This document shows positions 12,201 to 23,305 of a stretch of DNA of 64,000 nt, in pieces. Source of the stretch: Knoxdaviesia capensis (taxonomy: Eukaryota > Ascomycota > Sordariomycetes > Microascales > Gondwanamycetaceae); contig LNGK01000005.1 in NCBI GenBank assembly GCA_001510575.1, positions 3,038,574 to 3,102,573 of the forward strand, in the 5' to 3' direction. The stretch's first letter is position 1, and each line of letters opens with the position of its first letter. Under the pieces are notes generated by a model, which did no database searches, was not told the origin of the DNA, and worked only from the letters and a program-made list of their open reading frames with translations. The position numbers and the translations under genes were made by a program.

Positions 12201-14987
12201 TGAAACTAGTCATGGTGATGACCTCTAGGGTTGCGTTTTTCCTAACGTTAGTTGCAGCAAGCAAGCTGGACAGTAGTCTACTGGGCAACGGTTCTCTCCA
12301 ATGAATGGAAATACAGGCAAGATCACCCACATCTAGCTTCGACACTATTACCCATAGTTCGTTTATGCCAACACACACCACTTATTGCTTGTGGGGGGGC
12401 ACATGCCTCAACCACTGCGCACCCCTGTTGCCCTCCATATCACAAAATTGGTCAAGATATTGGACATCTTCATGGAGGGAGTTACATATCCACTCGCGTA
12501 ACAGGTATTACATTCACACTGGCGGTAAGGGGATCACCAGTGAAAACTCGTGGGATGGCGCATGTTTAGCCTCTCTTTGCACTTGCCGATAGCGACGGTG
12601 GACACAATTTTATTATATGGTGTTGTGTGATAAGCATGCACAGTCGGGAGGGGGGGGAGGGGGCGGGTTGTGGTGATATGATGGCTCTCACGGGTTGTAA
12701 GACACATACTTTTTAACCCCAAAAAGTCACAGTCGCCAACTATGAAGCCGACATGCTTTAGCGAGGAAGCTTCAAACGGGGTGGCTATGGTGAAAAGGAA
12801 ATGCCGGCCATACGAAGCGATGTGCATACATTTGCGAAAAGAAAGAATAAAAAGAACGGAGGATAAACTCATAAAAGCACGAGAAAGAATTGGAATCAAT
12901 CCTTCTCAGAAAATAACCAAGTAATAACGCTGATATAAGACAACAGACAAGAGTTCCCTCCCGCATGCACATGATGTAAGTCAGCCGGAATAGAGTTAAC
13001 GGGAGCGGACCGGCCGGAAAGTGAAGGCCGAGACAGGGAACAAGGGGGCATAAGGTGCAAGTGTCAGCGCAGTCCGACTTGCGAAGCCCGGTAATTTATG
13101 AGCCAAAAAAAAAAGGAATTTGCAGACATTCCCCCCCCGGGAGGAGGAGAACTGCCACGTGCGGATGTCCACGGAAACTGCGTGATGTCCGGAGGACTTG
13201 AACAAACGAGTCAGGGAGGATTACGACGAACCAAGAGTATGGATATCGTTGTTGATCATTTTTTTCTTTAGAGGTGGGCCGGAGGAGAGGGGACAATGAC
13301 AAGCCGAGTCTTGTGTGCGGAGCTGTGATATATCATTGCCGGAGCAGTCGGCTTTCAAGCCCCGGGACACAGCCAACCGTCGGTGAAATAATTAAAGCTC
13401 ACACCGCACTTGCCGATCGTTATTCTAAGAGGTGTATACTTACATGTCGTCAGAATCCTCAAGATATATGTGGCTTACGACCGCATACGCGAAATATCGG
13501 CCATAATTACTTCCATGCCAGTTTCCTTTGATGAGTTGTCGGGCCCCTAGACCCTCCTGCGATCCATATATCAGGCCTAGATGCAGTTGAAGAATTTTCC
13601 CCTCCTTTGAAACTCTTTTTGGTATAGCAAGAAAGGGGAATACACATCTAGTCGTCCGTGGCCATGCATCCCGACCCCACAGGGACAACTCAACAAGATC
13701 GTATGGATTGCCTGGAGACTACTTACTATCGTCGCACTCCATTATATGCATCCGTGAACCACAAGCATGCATAATGTTACCTCCATGCATTTGAGTTCAC
13801 CGAAATAACACGTCGACCATGCATAGCGGCGATGTTTAAGATATAAAGGCCCATAACTTTTCAATATTGGCTTTGTTTTCACATGGGCCTCACAGTTGTC
13901 GAAGACCAATCGATAGCAAGCACATCCAACCGATCCCTTGCGGAATGTGATAGCTCGCCAGACGAGACGTAAATGTCCGCTCGCTTCGGCTTCACATATC
14001 AGCCCAACGCGAACGCTGCATATCTTAGGTTGAAGTGGAGGTGGAGGTTGAAGAATTTTCTGTTTTGATGTTTCTCTCGGCCAAGCAGCACCAAGTGCCA
14101 GCACGTGAAAACTAGTGGTATCCCCGGGTGGCGCGGGCCAGTGGCATGATCATGCCGTGTCGGAGCAGGTTACGAGCTCGAGCCCAGCACAGATTGATGA
14201 TCTTCAACGTGGCCGGTCAGGCCCAGGCTATCAGGGTGAAGAAAGCGTCAGACGTTGGGAGTCCATTTTAGCACCATAAAAAGGGATGGAGGGCCGGTCC
14301 GAACACGGGCCGGCATTCGCGGTTTCCTATTGGGCCTGAAGGTTGTGCCTTCTCACTCCTTTTTGTCCCAGTTTATCAGGCTGTGTCTCAGGGCCCCAGC
14401 TTCGGATTGTTCCTGCTAGCATCCCATTATCTTCACTATCCCCAGTCCCTTGGTTGGGTCTGCCGTTGTGTCGGCGATCCTGATAAAACCAGCACCGCTG
14501 GTGCTGAACGCCGTCATCGGAGCTCGAGACAACAGCCTTTGTTGAAAGGACCGCGAGATGTGTGTGTCTCCGGTTCCATTCTCAACAACAAACCACACAC
14601 CTCTTGCACACACGCGCACAGAAGGTGAAAAAAAAAATAATCAATATTCACCCCAGGTCCAGGAAGTGATATTGGTTGGACTGGAGCCCAATTTCAACCC
14701 GGAAAACTCAATGAGGCATCCATCACCCTTCTAGAACAGAACTCGAATCTCCACGAGAAAAAAAAGGAATAAATAAAACCAGAAATCTGGACCCTCAACA
14801 GACCCCTCCCCCGTTCTGAGGGCCCCGTCGTCCTTCTAACCTGCCAAATCCAGCGGTGTGTAGCAGCATCTCCCTCCCCAGTGACCGATAGGGGGAGTAA
14901 AATTTGCCAGTTGGGCGCAAAGATACGGTACAGCGAGATGAGAGAGAGTCGTACGAAGTAGTAGCAGCGTACACGGACCTGGCATTG

Positions 14988-14990
<3 letters not shown>

Positions 14991-15028
<38 letters not shown>
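14991..15028. repeat. (CA)19 microsatellite
   Basis: Uninterrupted CA dinucleotide repeat of 38 nt in the gene-free stretch, about 700 bp beyond the 3' end of the rhomboid gene. Confidence 0.97.
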
Positions 15029-15035
<7 letters not shown>

Positions 15036-15757
15036 GCAATCACACTGCTACTGCAAACCCTAGTGTATCCGTACTGGTGAGTTTTGCGGTAGCCTAACGG
15101 GAAGGAATCCACGCTTCCCGCCAGTTGTCCTCCAAGACAGGCCGATCGGGAGATGGACACAGATCTAAGACATGAGAGGGGACTGAGTGGCTGTATATAT
15201 GGATGGATGCTGGGAATGCCAGGAAACGGGACTACCCCAACCAAACTCGGCTCTAGTCTAGATATATCTCACCAACTGCAGGAATCTGTAAAAGCTGCAA
15301 CACGACATTGGCAGGCAGGCACTCAAGTTCACGGATCGCCGCTTGGTATCCCTCTGGAAGGACTCATGATACAGTAAGTCGTGATCGAATTTTGGGGTTC
15401 TGTAATCTGTGAAGATATGCAATACAAAAGAAAACCTCGCGAAAGACTAAGCATGGCGTCGTGTGCTGGCTGCAAGTCGCTCACTCAGCCGGAATCTGCC
15501 AGATGTTCAGTTGTGTCAGCGCCATTCTCATGTGCATATATGTGTATTGTACATCAGCCTAATAGATAGTGACCGCTAGTCTAGTCTTACATGAAGGAAC
15601 CAAAAAAGGAAAAAAAAAAAAAAAAAAGAATTTGGTGAGAGAGGTATACGGCAAAACTCTTGGAAAGATGACCACAAAACCCCCAAAAATAAAAAGGAAA
15701 GGGAAGAGGAGGACACATAGCGGCCGGGACCCAGCAGCCGGCCCAGCGCATGAGCCC

Positions 15758-17584
15758 TCACTTCCCGCCCTGCTCGCGACCGACCCGCTCGAACGCCCTC
15801 CGCCGCTCCATCTCCTCCTCAACCAGCCGCCGATCGTACAGCTGCTTCCGGCGCGCCTCTCTGCGCGCGCGTTCCTTCGCCGAGCGGTCCTGGATTTCTT
15901 TGACCGCGCCCACCCGCTCCAGCCCGGCCATCCACGCCACGCCGGCCAGCATGCCGCCCATGTGCGACGCCAGGTCGATGTGCGCCAGGAACCGCAGGCT
16001 GGTGATCATGCCAGCCAGGTGGCCGCCGGCCAGCACCGCCAGGATGGCGAGCCCCGTGGGCCCCTCCATCGGGTCCGGCGGCAGCCCCAGGATCTTGAAG
16101 CTGTCGAGGCCGTGGAGCCAGAAGTACGCGGCGGCCACGCCGTACACGCTGGCCGACGCGCCGGCCGTGGTCACCGTCAGCGCGTTGAACACCAGGCTGG
16201 AGAGGAAGCCCAGCGCGCCGCTGCTGAGGTACAGCCCCAGGAACTGGCCGCGGCCGATCTCGTCGTGCAGCCGCGGGCCCAGCATGTACAGCATCACCAT
16301 GTTCGTGGCCAGGTGGCTGAAGCTGATGTGCGAGAAGGACGCGCCGAGCAGGCTTAGCGGCTTCGGCATGCCGACCGTCATGACGAAGTACTGGTTCAGG
16401 ATGCGCCAGAGCGGCGGGACCTTCCACGCTGCGTACACGGCGACGTTGAGTGCGATCAGCGTCGCTACAGTGGCAGTCCCGGTGGACCAGCTTGTCGTGG
16501 CCCGGTCGCCAGGGGTCGGCTGGGGATACACGGCGGCGAACACAAGAGACCCGCCGATAATGAGCAGTCCGAGCCCGAATGTCGGCGCCAGCCGCTGCCA
16601 TGTCGTCAGCGGCGGAGGCTCGGAAATGTCGGATGAAGCCTCATCAATCCACTTTTGCATACGCGCACTGGGCTGCGGGAGAGCCACGGGACCCGCAACG
16701 GGACCGTCCTGCAGCTGGGCCTCGAGCTCTTCGGCCCGGCGCTTCTCCTCGGCCTCGGCACGGGCTTTGTTGTGGGCTCGCATCGCATCTAGGTGGCTGT
16801 ATCCGTAGATAGGGTCCTCCTTGTACACGGGTTCCGCATCCGCCTCGTCCACGTCCGGTTCTGTGGTGGCTTTGCCAGCACCGGCCGTATCAGCCGCTGA
16901 CACTGCAGCGCTAGAGGCCTCAGCCTGGCGCTTCGCTTTCCGCTCGGTTGCAGCCAGCTCGCGCTCCAACTGTTCCAGCTCGTCCTGCGCGCGCAGGCCC
17001 GCGTTCATAGTCTCGTCCACGGGGATGGTTTTGCGCAGGTACTCTAGCGCGGCGCTGTGGTTGCGCTGCGAGAACATGGCCGTGTTCGCCCGGTAGACTG
17101 GATCACTCAGCGTGCCGGCCACGCGCCGGCCGTGCAGGATCCGCAGCAGCCTGTTTCCCTCAGAGACCGTCATCCGCGCGCCGAAGATCCGCACGACTTC
17201 CGCCTGTGTCAGTTCGGTCGACCGGAATGGCAGGCCGTCGGCGTCCTTGTAGTCTGCAGGGAGGTGCTCGTACATGGTGAAGAGGTTGTCGCCGGTATAC
17301 ACCCATCGGCGCTGGGGGAAAGAGGTCGGTCGTAGGTGTCCATCGTGACGGGGTCGGGAGAGGGAGCTTAGGATGGCGCGATTACCGTCGGTGGTTGGCC
17401 CTTGCGCCGGCCGCGATGTAGATGCAAGAACGATTGAGACTGGTCGGGATCGAGAGGATGTTAACGTCGAGAGGAGACGGGGCCGGCAGAGCGGAGTCGG
17501 TGACGCGAGGAGAACAAATCGGGGGGCGGCTTTGGAGCAAAGTCCGCGTGAAGCGGACGACGCGCCGGGGAGGAAGAAGCTCAT
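15758..17584 (-). CDS. Mitochondrial rhomboid-family serine protease (Pcp1-like)
   Basis: Intronless, 608 aa. Rhomboids are intramembrane serine proteases; the mitochondrial branch processes inner-membrane substrates. Residues 1-90 are rich in Ser/Arg/Leu/Ala with few acids and end near RRWVYT, a likely matrix-targeting presequence. A soluble, charged fungal extension follows (about 100-330), including a helix rich in Glu/Arg/Lys near 265-300. The membrane domain runs from about 335. Seen motifs: HLATN (H424, N428), catalytic GASA with S477, and catalytic H541 in SHMGGMLAG. After the last helix is a basic tail of about 50 aa ending REQGGK. ATG at 17584 is the first start and gives the presequence. 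Its start is divergent to the gene at 18272, sharing 687 bp. Substrate unknown; family assignment is firm. Confidence 0.9.
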   Translation of the reverse strand: MSFFLPGASSASRGLCSKAAPRFVLLASPTPLCRPRLLSTLTSSRSRPVSIVLASTSRPAQGPTTDGNRAILSSLSRPRHDGHLRPTSFPQRRWVYTGDNLFTMYEHLPADYKDADGLPFRSTELTQAEVVRIFGARMTVSEGNRLLRILHGRRVAGTLSDPVYRANTAMFSQRNHSAALEYLRKTIPVDETMNAGLRAQDELEQLERELAATERKAKRQAEASSAAVSAADTAGAGKATTEPDVDEADAEPVYKEDPIYGYSHLDAMRAHNKARAEAEEKRRAEELEAQLQDGPVAGPVALPQPSARMQKWIDEASSDISEPPPLTTWQRLAPTFGLGLLIIGGSLVFAAVYPQPTPGDRATTSWSTGTATVATLIALNVAVYAAWKVPPLWRILNQYFVMTVGMPKPLSLLGASFSHISFSHLATNMVMLYMLGPRLHDEIGRGQFLGLYLSSGALGFLSSLVFNALTVTTAGASASVYGVAAAYFWLHGLDSFKILGLPPDPMEGPTGLAILAVLAGGHLAGMITSLRFLAHIDLASHMGGMLAGVAWMAGLERVGAVKEIQDRSAKERARREARRKQLYDRRLVEEEMERRRAFERVGREQGGK

Positions 17585-18271
17585 GGCTTCCGGAGGCGGA
17601 GGGTGGAACCAGTGATGGACTGAGACTATGAAGTGAAGTCGGGCAGATTACCGCGAATATGGTGCTGAATACATCGCGGGTGCTTCGAAGCTGAGCGGCG
17701 ATGAGCGACAATCACGGAGTTAGGGCAGCTCCAGGCCGGGAGGCAGGTCGGGCTAGGTTAAAAAGAAGGGGAGCTCAGAGAGGACAATCAACTCCGGAAA
17801 TCTTGACATCTACAGAAGGCCCGTAGACCGAATGGCCACTGTAATGCAAACACGGCGAGAGTGGTGGAAACAGGAAGGCAAAGATAAGCTTGAAAATGAC
17901 TGCCAAAAATATGAGGACCGAAAAAAAAAAAAAAAGGAAAAAAAAGGAAAAAAAAAGATCACCAGATTTCTCAACCAAATCTTGGTCACCCAAAAACAGC
18001 TTCGTGCATCGATATTTATGGCCCGGCCCCACCATCCAACGTCAAACGTCGTTCACCTGTTGCCTTGCGACTTCGCACCAAGAGCCAAGTTCCCTTACAC
18101 AACCACTTGCCGCTTCATGCTCAACTTTCCCTGTTGAATTCCACCTCTGCTCTGGACACCCACACTCAGTGCCATTTCCACCGTCCTCCCCAAGCACTAC
18201 ACAGTCCACAGTCCACATCCCCACCCCGCCTTCTCCCCCAGACAAGCGAGCACCAAGCGAACCGGCACACA
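17585..18271. promoter_or_regulatory. Shared divergent promoter region
   Basis: 687 bp separate the start codons of the rhomboid (minus) and the Tma17-like gene (plus). An A-rich tract (17920-17955) lies in the middle. From about 18110 the plus strand becomes C/T-rich with many CCAC and CCTCCCC runs up to the ATG at 18272, as in the 5' leaders of expressed fungal genes. No TATA box is evident. Confidence 0.6.
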
Positions 18272-18925
18272 ATGACAACGCTGTCCGCCGACACGACGCC
18301 GATCTCGCCCGCGCGCTTCGCGGACGCCCTGGCCGAGCTCCCGCTGTCAACACTGCACCTGAAGCTCCTCGAGATCCGCAACTCCATCGCCCACCTGCTG
18401 TACTCCAACGAGCAGCTCGCCGAGTTCGCCCCGCACGACGCCGACTGCGCGGACGCCATCCGCGAGAACGAGGTCGTGATCGCCCGCATGGCGGACCGCA
18501 TCGACCTCGTGCGCGCTGAGGTGGAGGCCAACCGCGGCGTGTCGTGGGCGGAGTTCGAGGCTGTGACGGGCCGCGCCGTTGCGGGGGCTGGCGGCGCGCG
18601 CGCCCCGGTGGTCGCGCCGCCGCCGACCGCCGAGGCGTCGGAGACCCCAGCGGTCGAAGCCACCGCGGAGGACGCCCCCGCGCTGGTCCCGAATGCCACC
18701 ACGGCTGCTGCGCACCCGGCGTGGGCGGACGGGACCTTCCAGGTCGGCTCGATCGTCAACGGCGAGGTGCGCATGGGCTCCACCCTCGGCGCTCCGACGA
18801 CAACGCCCGCTCCGGCTCCTGCTGCCGCCACCTCCAGTCGCACGGATGACGAGGTGGCCCGCGGCCTTGCCCTGCGGATGAGAGAACTGGAAGCTGATGA
18901 TGATGAGCAGGGGCTGCATCTCTAA
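18272..18925 (+). CDS. Tma17/Adc17-like protein (probable proteasome assembly chaperone)
   Basis: 217 aa, intronless. Residues about 20-95 form a predicted helical pair: LPLSTLHLKLLEIRNSI, then HLLYSN, an acidic linker, and RENEVVIARMADRIDLVRAEVE. The NSIxHLxxSN and RENExVxxxxxRxDxxxxE patterns resemble yeast Tma17 (Adc17), a ribosome-associated stress-induced chaperone for proteasome base assembly. The C-terminal half is Ala/Pro/Thr-rich, low complexity, with a conserved-looking TFQVGSIVNGEVRMGSTL segment and an acidic end (ELEADDDEQG). The open frame extends upstream to 18065, but ATG 18272 is chosen because the upstream part is a typical CT-rich leader. Codon use is strongly GC3-rich. Family link is by pattern only. 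Confidence 0.7.
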   Translation: MTTLSADTTPISPARFADALAELPLSTLHLKLLEIRNSIAHLLYSNEQLAEFAPHDADCADAIRENEVVIARMADRIDLVRAEVEANRGVSWAEFEAVTGRAVAGAGGARAPVVAPPPTAEASETPAVEATAEDAPALVPNATTAAAHPAWADGTFQVGSIVNGEVRMGSTLGAPTTTPAPAPAAATSSRTDDEVARGLALRMRELEADDDEQGLHL

Positions 18926-19689
18926 GCCAGCTACACACTCCTCCTACTGTTGTTAATGAACCATCGCTCCGAACCCCCATGACCCCGTGGTTCGCGAATG
19001 CATTCTAGCTGGTGTTTGGCGTTGTCTGTCTATTATCAGGAAACCGAAAAATTAGTAACTAGGTTAGCGTTTTCATGTATGTACGAGGTTTTTCTCGTAT
19101 CCTTATCTCGCAAGTGATGTTGGCTCTCAAACAATATATTACAAAGCCTCGACTGAACGACTCAATATTTTCAACTCTGAATATATGTACTGCATACACG
19201 GTGCAGTGTGCCCACCAGGGCTTCAATTGAAAGACAGACACGCGCTGTATTGCATCTATCAAAGAAAAGTACTAGCCCAGACAACCACCAGATGTAGGTG
19301 TACAATATCCAGTCCAATGCGGTCCGCCAGCAAGAAAAATGAAGGAAATCCAATGATGCAGTTCTCGGAAGAGCAACTTTTATTGTTTTGCTTCGCGGAA
19401 TGGTTTGAAAAAAAGAGAAATATAAAGATAAAAAACAAGGAAAATGCCCAAGTAATGAAATGCACCCTGACCAGATGCTTGACGCCAGCCCAGTATGCAC
19501 GTAATGCTACCCCCGGGAAAAAAAAAAACCCCCCCTGAGTAATGAACGCTCAAAATGCCAAGAGAAAAAGACAAGGAAGAAGAAAAAACACAGAATGTTG
19601 ATAGGTCAGAATCGCACAGCCAAGTCGCCATCAGATTGTTAGACGAGCCTTTCGTGCCACCAGGATCGTCACAACCGTGGCAGGCAAGT
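18926..19689. other. Convergent intergenic region
   Basis: 764 bp between two convergent stop codons. AT-richer than the flanking coding sequence; holds the 3' UTRs. A poly-purine stretch (19380-19450) and a run of A followed by C at 19519-19536 are seen. No gene. Confidence 0.6.
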
Positions 19690-20832
19690 CTAGATGGTGA
19701 TCGCCGCTGCAGTCATGACAGGCGGAAGCGGGTTCGCGGGCACCAACGGCTTTTGGGGACTCAGTATCTTTGTGGGAGACGTCTGTATGAACTTCGGCCG
19801 GCTTAGCCGGATGTAGCCCGAGTCCGAGTCCGAGTCGCTGTCCAAAACGGGGCCTGCTCGTCTGCGGCGGTAGCTGGCGCGGTTGTGGCTGAGTTCCCCG
19901 TCGGACGAGCTGCTGAAGTCCATGGAATCGCCACGGCTCCGCATATGGCGGCGCGTTGCTGGCCGCGATCCGATGAGGCTGTCGATCAGCTCAGACTCCG
20001 ACATGTCGCCGTTGACCGTCATTTGGTCTTCGGCCACCGGGCGGAATTGCGGGGTTGATCGGTGAGGAGACAGGTTCGTCTGGCTGCCGTGGCTGGTCGC
20101 CCGGCTGGTAGCACGGCTGACCGGGACCTTTCCCTCCATAAACTTCGCGGGAGGTGGCGGTTGAAGCATCCATCGGTGGGCGCCCTTATCGCCCGTCCTG
20201 TTGGTAACAATCGGGGGGTGGTAGTCGTTGACAGGGGGAACCGTAGGTCGTTGATAAACGTGGCGAGCGGCTTCGGGCTTGGGGGCCGGCACGGGCTTGC
20301 CGTCGACTTTGTCTGAATCGATTCCGAGGCGGGCTTCAATTTTTCGGCCTGCAGTCGTGATAGCTTCGCCGACACGGCCCAAAAGTTCGTGGCCCCAGAG
20401 CTCCTCATCCGCACGCTCGTATCTCTTCCGGTTCCACGCCTCGTCGGCTTTGTCGGGATTTATCGTCTTGTCCGGGGATCCAGATGATGGTGCTTCGTCA
20501 TTCGGGTCAACTTGGGTGCTCCCCGAGAGACTTGTCGAGGTGCTGTTGGTTCCGACTCTGCCCGCATTCTCTAGTAATCGCCTCGTCTTTTCCGGCTGTG
20601 TCTTGGTGTTCTCCGCCCGCGGTCCCATCACAATCTCCTCGGTCCAGTACTTGTTGATATGGAAGGGTAAAGGATGTGCATATCGTTGTGGCTGTTCGGT
20701 TTCGAGTTTTCGCCGGGCTTCCTTTTCTCGCTTGACTTTCTGTTCCTCAGTATGTTGGCTGTGCAGTTGGTAACATGGGCTGCACGCCAAGTAGTAGAAC
20801 ACGGCTGACCGCAGCCCGATGAGCAGCGACAT
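19690..20832 (-). CDS. Conserved uncharacterised fungal protein with N-terminal hydrophobic anchor
   Basis: 380 aa, intronless; ATG at 20832 is the first start. Residues 1-24 are hydrophobic (LRSAVFYYLACSPCY), a signal anchor or signal-peptide-like segment with a CSPC pair of cysteines. Residues 27-47 form a charged Lys/Glu/Arg helix. Then comes a short segment that looks conserved in fungi, PFHINKYWTEEIVMGPR (about 54-72). The remainder (about 75-380) is disordered, with Pro, Ser and acidic patches, a DSDSDSDSG stretch and a final Pro-rich tail. I recognise the general type (often labelled signal peptide-containing protein in Aspergillus genomes) but know no function. It converges with the Tma17-like gene. 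Confidence 0.75.
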   Translation of the reverse strand: MSLLIGLRSAVFYYLACSPCYQLHSQHTEEQKVKREKEARRKLETEQPQRYAHPLPFHINKYWTEEIVMGPRAENTKTQPEKTRRLLENAGRVGTNSTSTSLSGSTQVDPNDEAPSSGSPDKTINPDKADEAWNRKRYERADEELWGHELLGRVGEAITTAGRKIEARLGIDSDKVDGKPVPAPKPEAARHVYQRPTVPPVNDYHPPIVTNRTGDKGAHRWMLQPPPPAKFMEGKVPVSRATSRATSHGSQTNLSPHRSTPQFRPVAEDQMTVNGDMSESELIDSLIGSRPATRRHMRSRGDSMDFSSSSDGELSHNRASYRRRRAGPVLDSDSDSDSGYIRLSRPKFIQTSPTKILSPQKPLVPANPLPPVMTAAAITI

Positions 20833-20880
20833 GGCTGATGGTTAGGCGGGCAATTCTTCGCAACTTTAGGCTGGCAAGCG

Positions 20881-20905
20881 TGCTGTGCTGTGCTGTGCTG
20901 TGCTG
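20881..20905. repeat. (TGCTG)5 pentanucleotide repeat
   Basis: Five perfect copies 49 bp upstream of the start codon at 20832, so within the probable 5' UTR of the minus-strand gene. Confidence 0.95.
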
Positions 20906-22658
20906 TTATGAAGAATGATCCAGGGAGGTAACAGAGGTGATCGGATTTACTGGAGTGATAAGTCGTCGAGATGCATTGGCAGAGGTAGCTGGCGGCAAAG
21001 GGTGTTACGCATGGGTGAAGAGGTGGATCAGATGTGAAGTCCGGTGTGATGATAAAACGGGATCAATATCCAAAAGTGAGCGGGAACAGTAGCAAGTGAG
21101 GACACCAAAAGCAAGAGAGAAGAAACTCTTCTAGGGCGTAAGGACGGGAATCCAGTTTAGGAAAAGGAACGAGTTTCAGTGCGGTCTGAGTCGGGTTTAG
21201 GCGTAACTGAGAGGCGCTACGATGAAGGCCGGGCAGGTAAAGAGGCGTAAGTCGGCGGAGAAATAAGGAGAAAAAGGGCGAGGGAGAGGATGACAAGACT
21301 AGATAGGATAGTGGGAGGATGAGTAACGATATCGACGACGTGTCTGGCACCCGGCGTGTTGCGGAAGATGATGGAAAGGTAAGTTTGAGTTCCGGGGAAG
21401 TGAAGATGGAAAAAGAACAGGACAAGGCACGGGGAAGAATATTCGGCGGATGGCAGTCAGTGTTCCTCCACGCCGAAGAAGATGGGAGACAGGAGAGGAA
21501 GGGGAATGAGCCGGCCACAAAATAGATGTTGGTGAAACGTCAGGCAAGCCGCAGTCGAGCCACCATCGTTTACCAACTGTCATCAACTGTCTCGACAGGG
21601 CCGAGTTGTCTCGGGTTATTGACCCCAAAAAAGCAGAACCCTAGATTGAACAGCCCTATCCAATCAAGTGCGAAAGGGGGAAATGGGAGGCCGCAGAGAT
21701 TGGTCCGCCTGATGGTGAACAAAACAGGGAATAGATGCGAACGTGAAGGAGAGACGGATGGGAAGTGGGAGCTAACTAGGCAAACAATTGCATTGCACGA
21801 TTGAAAAGAAGGAGGAGAAGAAAAGAAACAACGGAAACCTACAAGCTGCAGTGGTGATGCCTCGACGCGGGGCGTTGGGTGGCGGCGCACACTGAGATTG
21901 GCGAATGGTGAGGGCTGTGATGAATAACCGGCAGGAGCACAGGACGTATCGCGTTTCTTTCCGTCCAATTTCGTGGCGCTGTCGTTTCAGCTTCCGTTTG
22001 CAGATACAGCCACGGGCCGGGTGACTTAAGTTGTTGATTTGAGGGAAGCAACCACAGAGTCGGCAGGGCGTTGGTGATGCAGCCACGAGGTACAATATAT
22101 TCGCAGGAGGAAAGAGGTGAAGAGCACAGGTTGGAGAGGAAAGGATAAGGCGAGAGAGAGTCAAGATGGAAAAAAGGAGCAGCCTGGAACGACAGAAAGG
22201 TGCAAGGCCCGCCTTTGTCTTCTGGTCGTTAATGGCGCGACAGATCTTGATTGGGGCAGCCGAAGATGTGAAGTGTTTACCAGGAGTTTGTGAAGGGATC
22301 TTGTAAATAGAAAAAGGGAAAGGAGAAAAGCAACGATAATAAAGAAGCAAAAAAGCACTGACTCAAGATAGCAGATAAACACAGTCCAGGGTTCGAAAAA
22401 AGAAAAGGACAGAAAAAGGAATGGCAGGTCTAAGGGAAGACGAAAACAAAGGAAGGCAGACAGACAAAGCAGGAAGTTATGAGAGAGACGAAGAGTGAGA
22501 GAGCAAGGCACGGGGTAAGATGATTAGATGAGGCAGGACCGATGATCGTTATGGAGCCCAGAGGACAGGAAAGTGGAGGTGACAAGATCAGTGGTCGCTC
22601 ACTCTCACCAGCTTGGCCATGTGCGTGTGCTGGGGAAGAAAGAAGGAAGGAAGGAAAG

Positions 22659-22683
22659 AGGAGGAGGAGGAGGAGGAGGAGGA
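22659..22683. repeat. (GGA)n trinucleotide repeat
   Basis: About eight GGA units inside a longer purine-only tract in the 20.9-22.8-kb purine-rich region. Confidence 0.9.
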
Positions 22684-23280
22684 AGGCGGGGGGAGGGAAT
22701 GAACGCAAGAATCAGGAAACCGAAAGAGGCGAAACTGCGATACTGTTGCAGATCCAAGCGAACGGAAGGCACAACTAGGGCCATTCCCAGACTTCTCCAA
22801 TATTACGCAGCAAGCAACTGGGGGCAGCCGAGCACACGTCGACATTTCCTTGGGTCTTCTGTGCATGGAAGTTGTGCATCCACCAGCCCGTGCACCTGTG
22901 AGTTTGTCCATATGGCAACTTCCTTCTGCTTCCCTCGTCCCTGCCTGTTGCTGTTCAGTATTGCTTCCTTGCACATGATGTCTTGCCTTTCCTTCCTCTC
23001 TTCTTTCGCTCTGATCTTTTCGCCAGGGGCACATCCAAAATGCAAGTCCAAACAAACACCAGCGAGAAGTGTGAGACCACATAAGTTGGTTGCAGTGTGG
23101 GTGGAGCCCGCAACGTTTAAGATGGGCAGGATCCACCTTGTAGACAGGAGCTAAGAGTACCTGATATTTGGGTGGCATCCTCCCCTGTTTTCAGGTTCCT
23201 TTTGGTTCCCAGTCTTCCACATTCAATTTGGAAGTGGGCATGCCCAGATTGCCTTCGTGGAGTCCTATGTCCAGCACTGT

Positions 23281-23305
23281 AGTACAGTACAGTACAGTAC
23301 AGTAC
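23281..23305. repeat. (AGTAC)5 pentanucleotide repeat
   Basis: Five perfect AGTAC units. Each junction makes the near-palindromic GTACAGTAC, the same word scattered singly elsewhere in the non-coding DNA of the window. Confidence 0.95.

Larger units (their letters stand above)
1381..15757. other. 14.4-kb stretch with no supportable gene
   Basis: I find no reading frame here with recognisable protein features, and none that chains through splice sites into a convincing protein. Open frames are short, overlap on both strands and are rich in Cys, Arg, Trp and Ser, as random frames are. 1.6-2.3 kb is purine-rich on the plus strand, so CT-rich in the sense of the aminomutase gene, fitting its promoter or 5' leader. 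The rest is of mixed composition with microsatellites, G/C/A runs and several TACTGTAC/GTACAGTA words (3806, 4698, 8175, 8371). TATA-like sequences occur (for example TATATATAAAAG near 7498) but no following gene can be supported. Unannotated non-coding RNAs cannot be excluded. Confidence 0.6.

Noticed and set aside
22588..23178. 196-codon minus and 193-codon plus frames overlapping each other
   Set aside because: Both are low-complexity (poly-Ser on one strand, poly-Gly/Arg on the other) caused by the GGA repeat.
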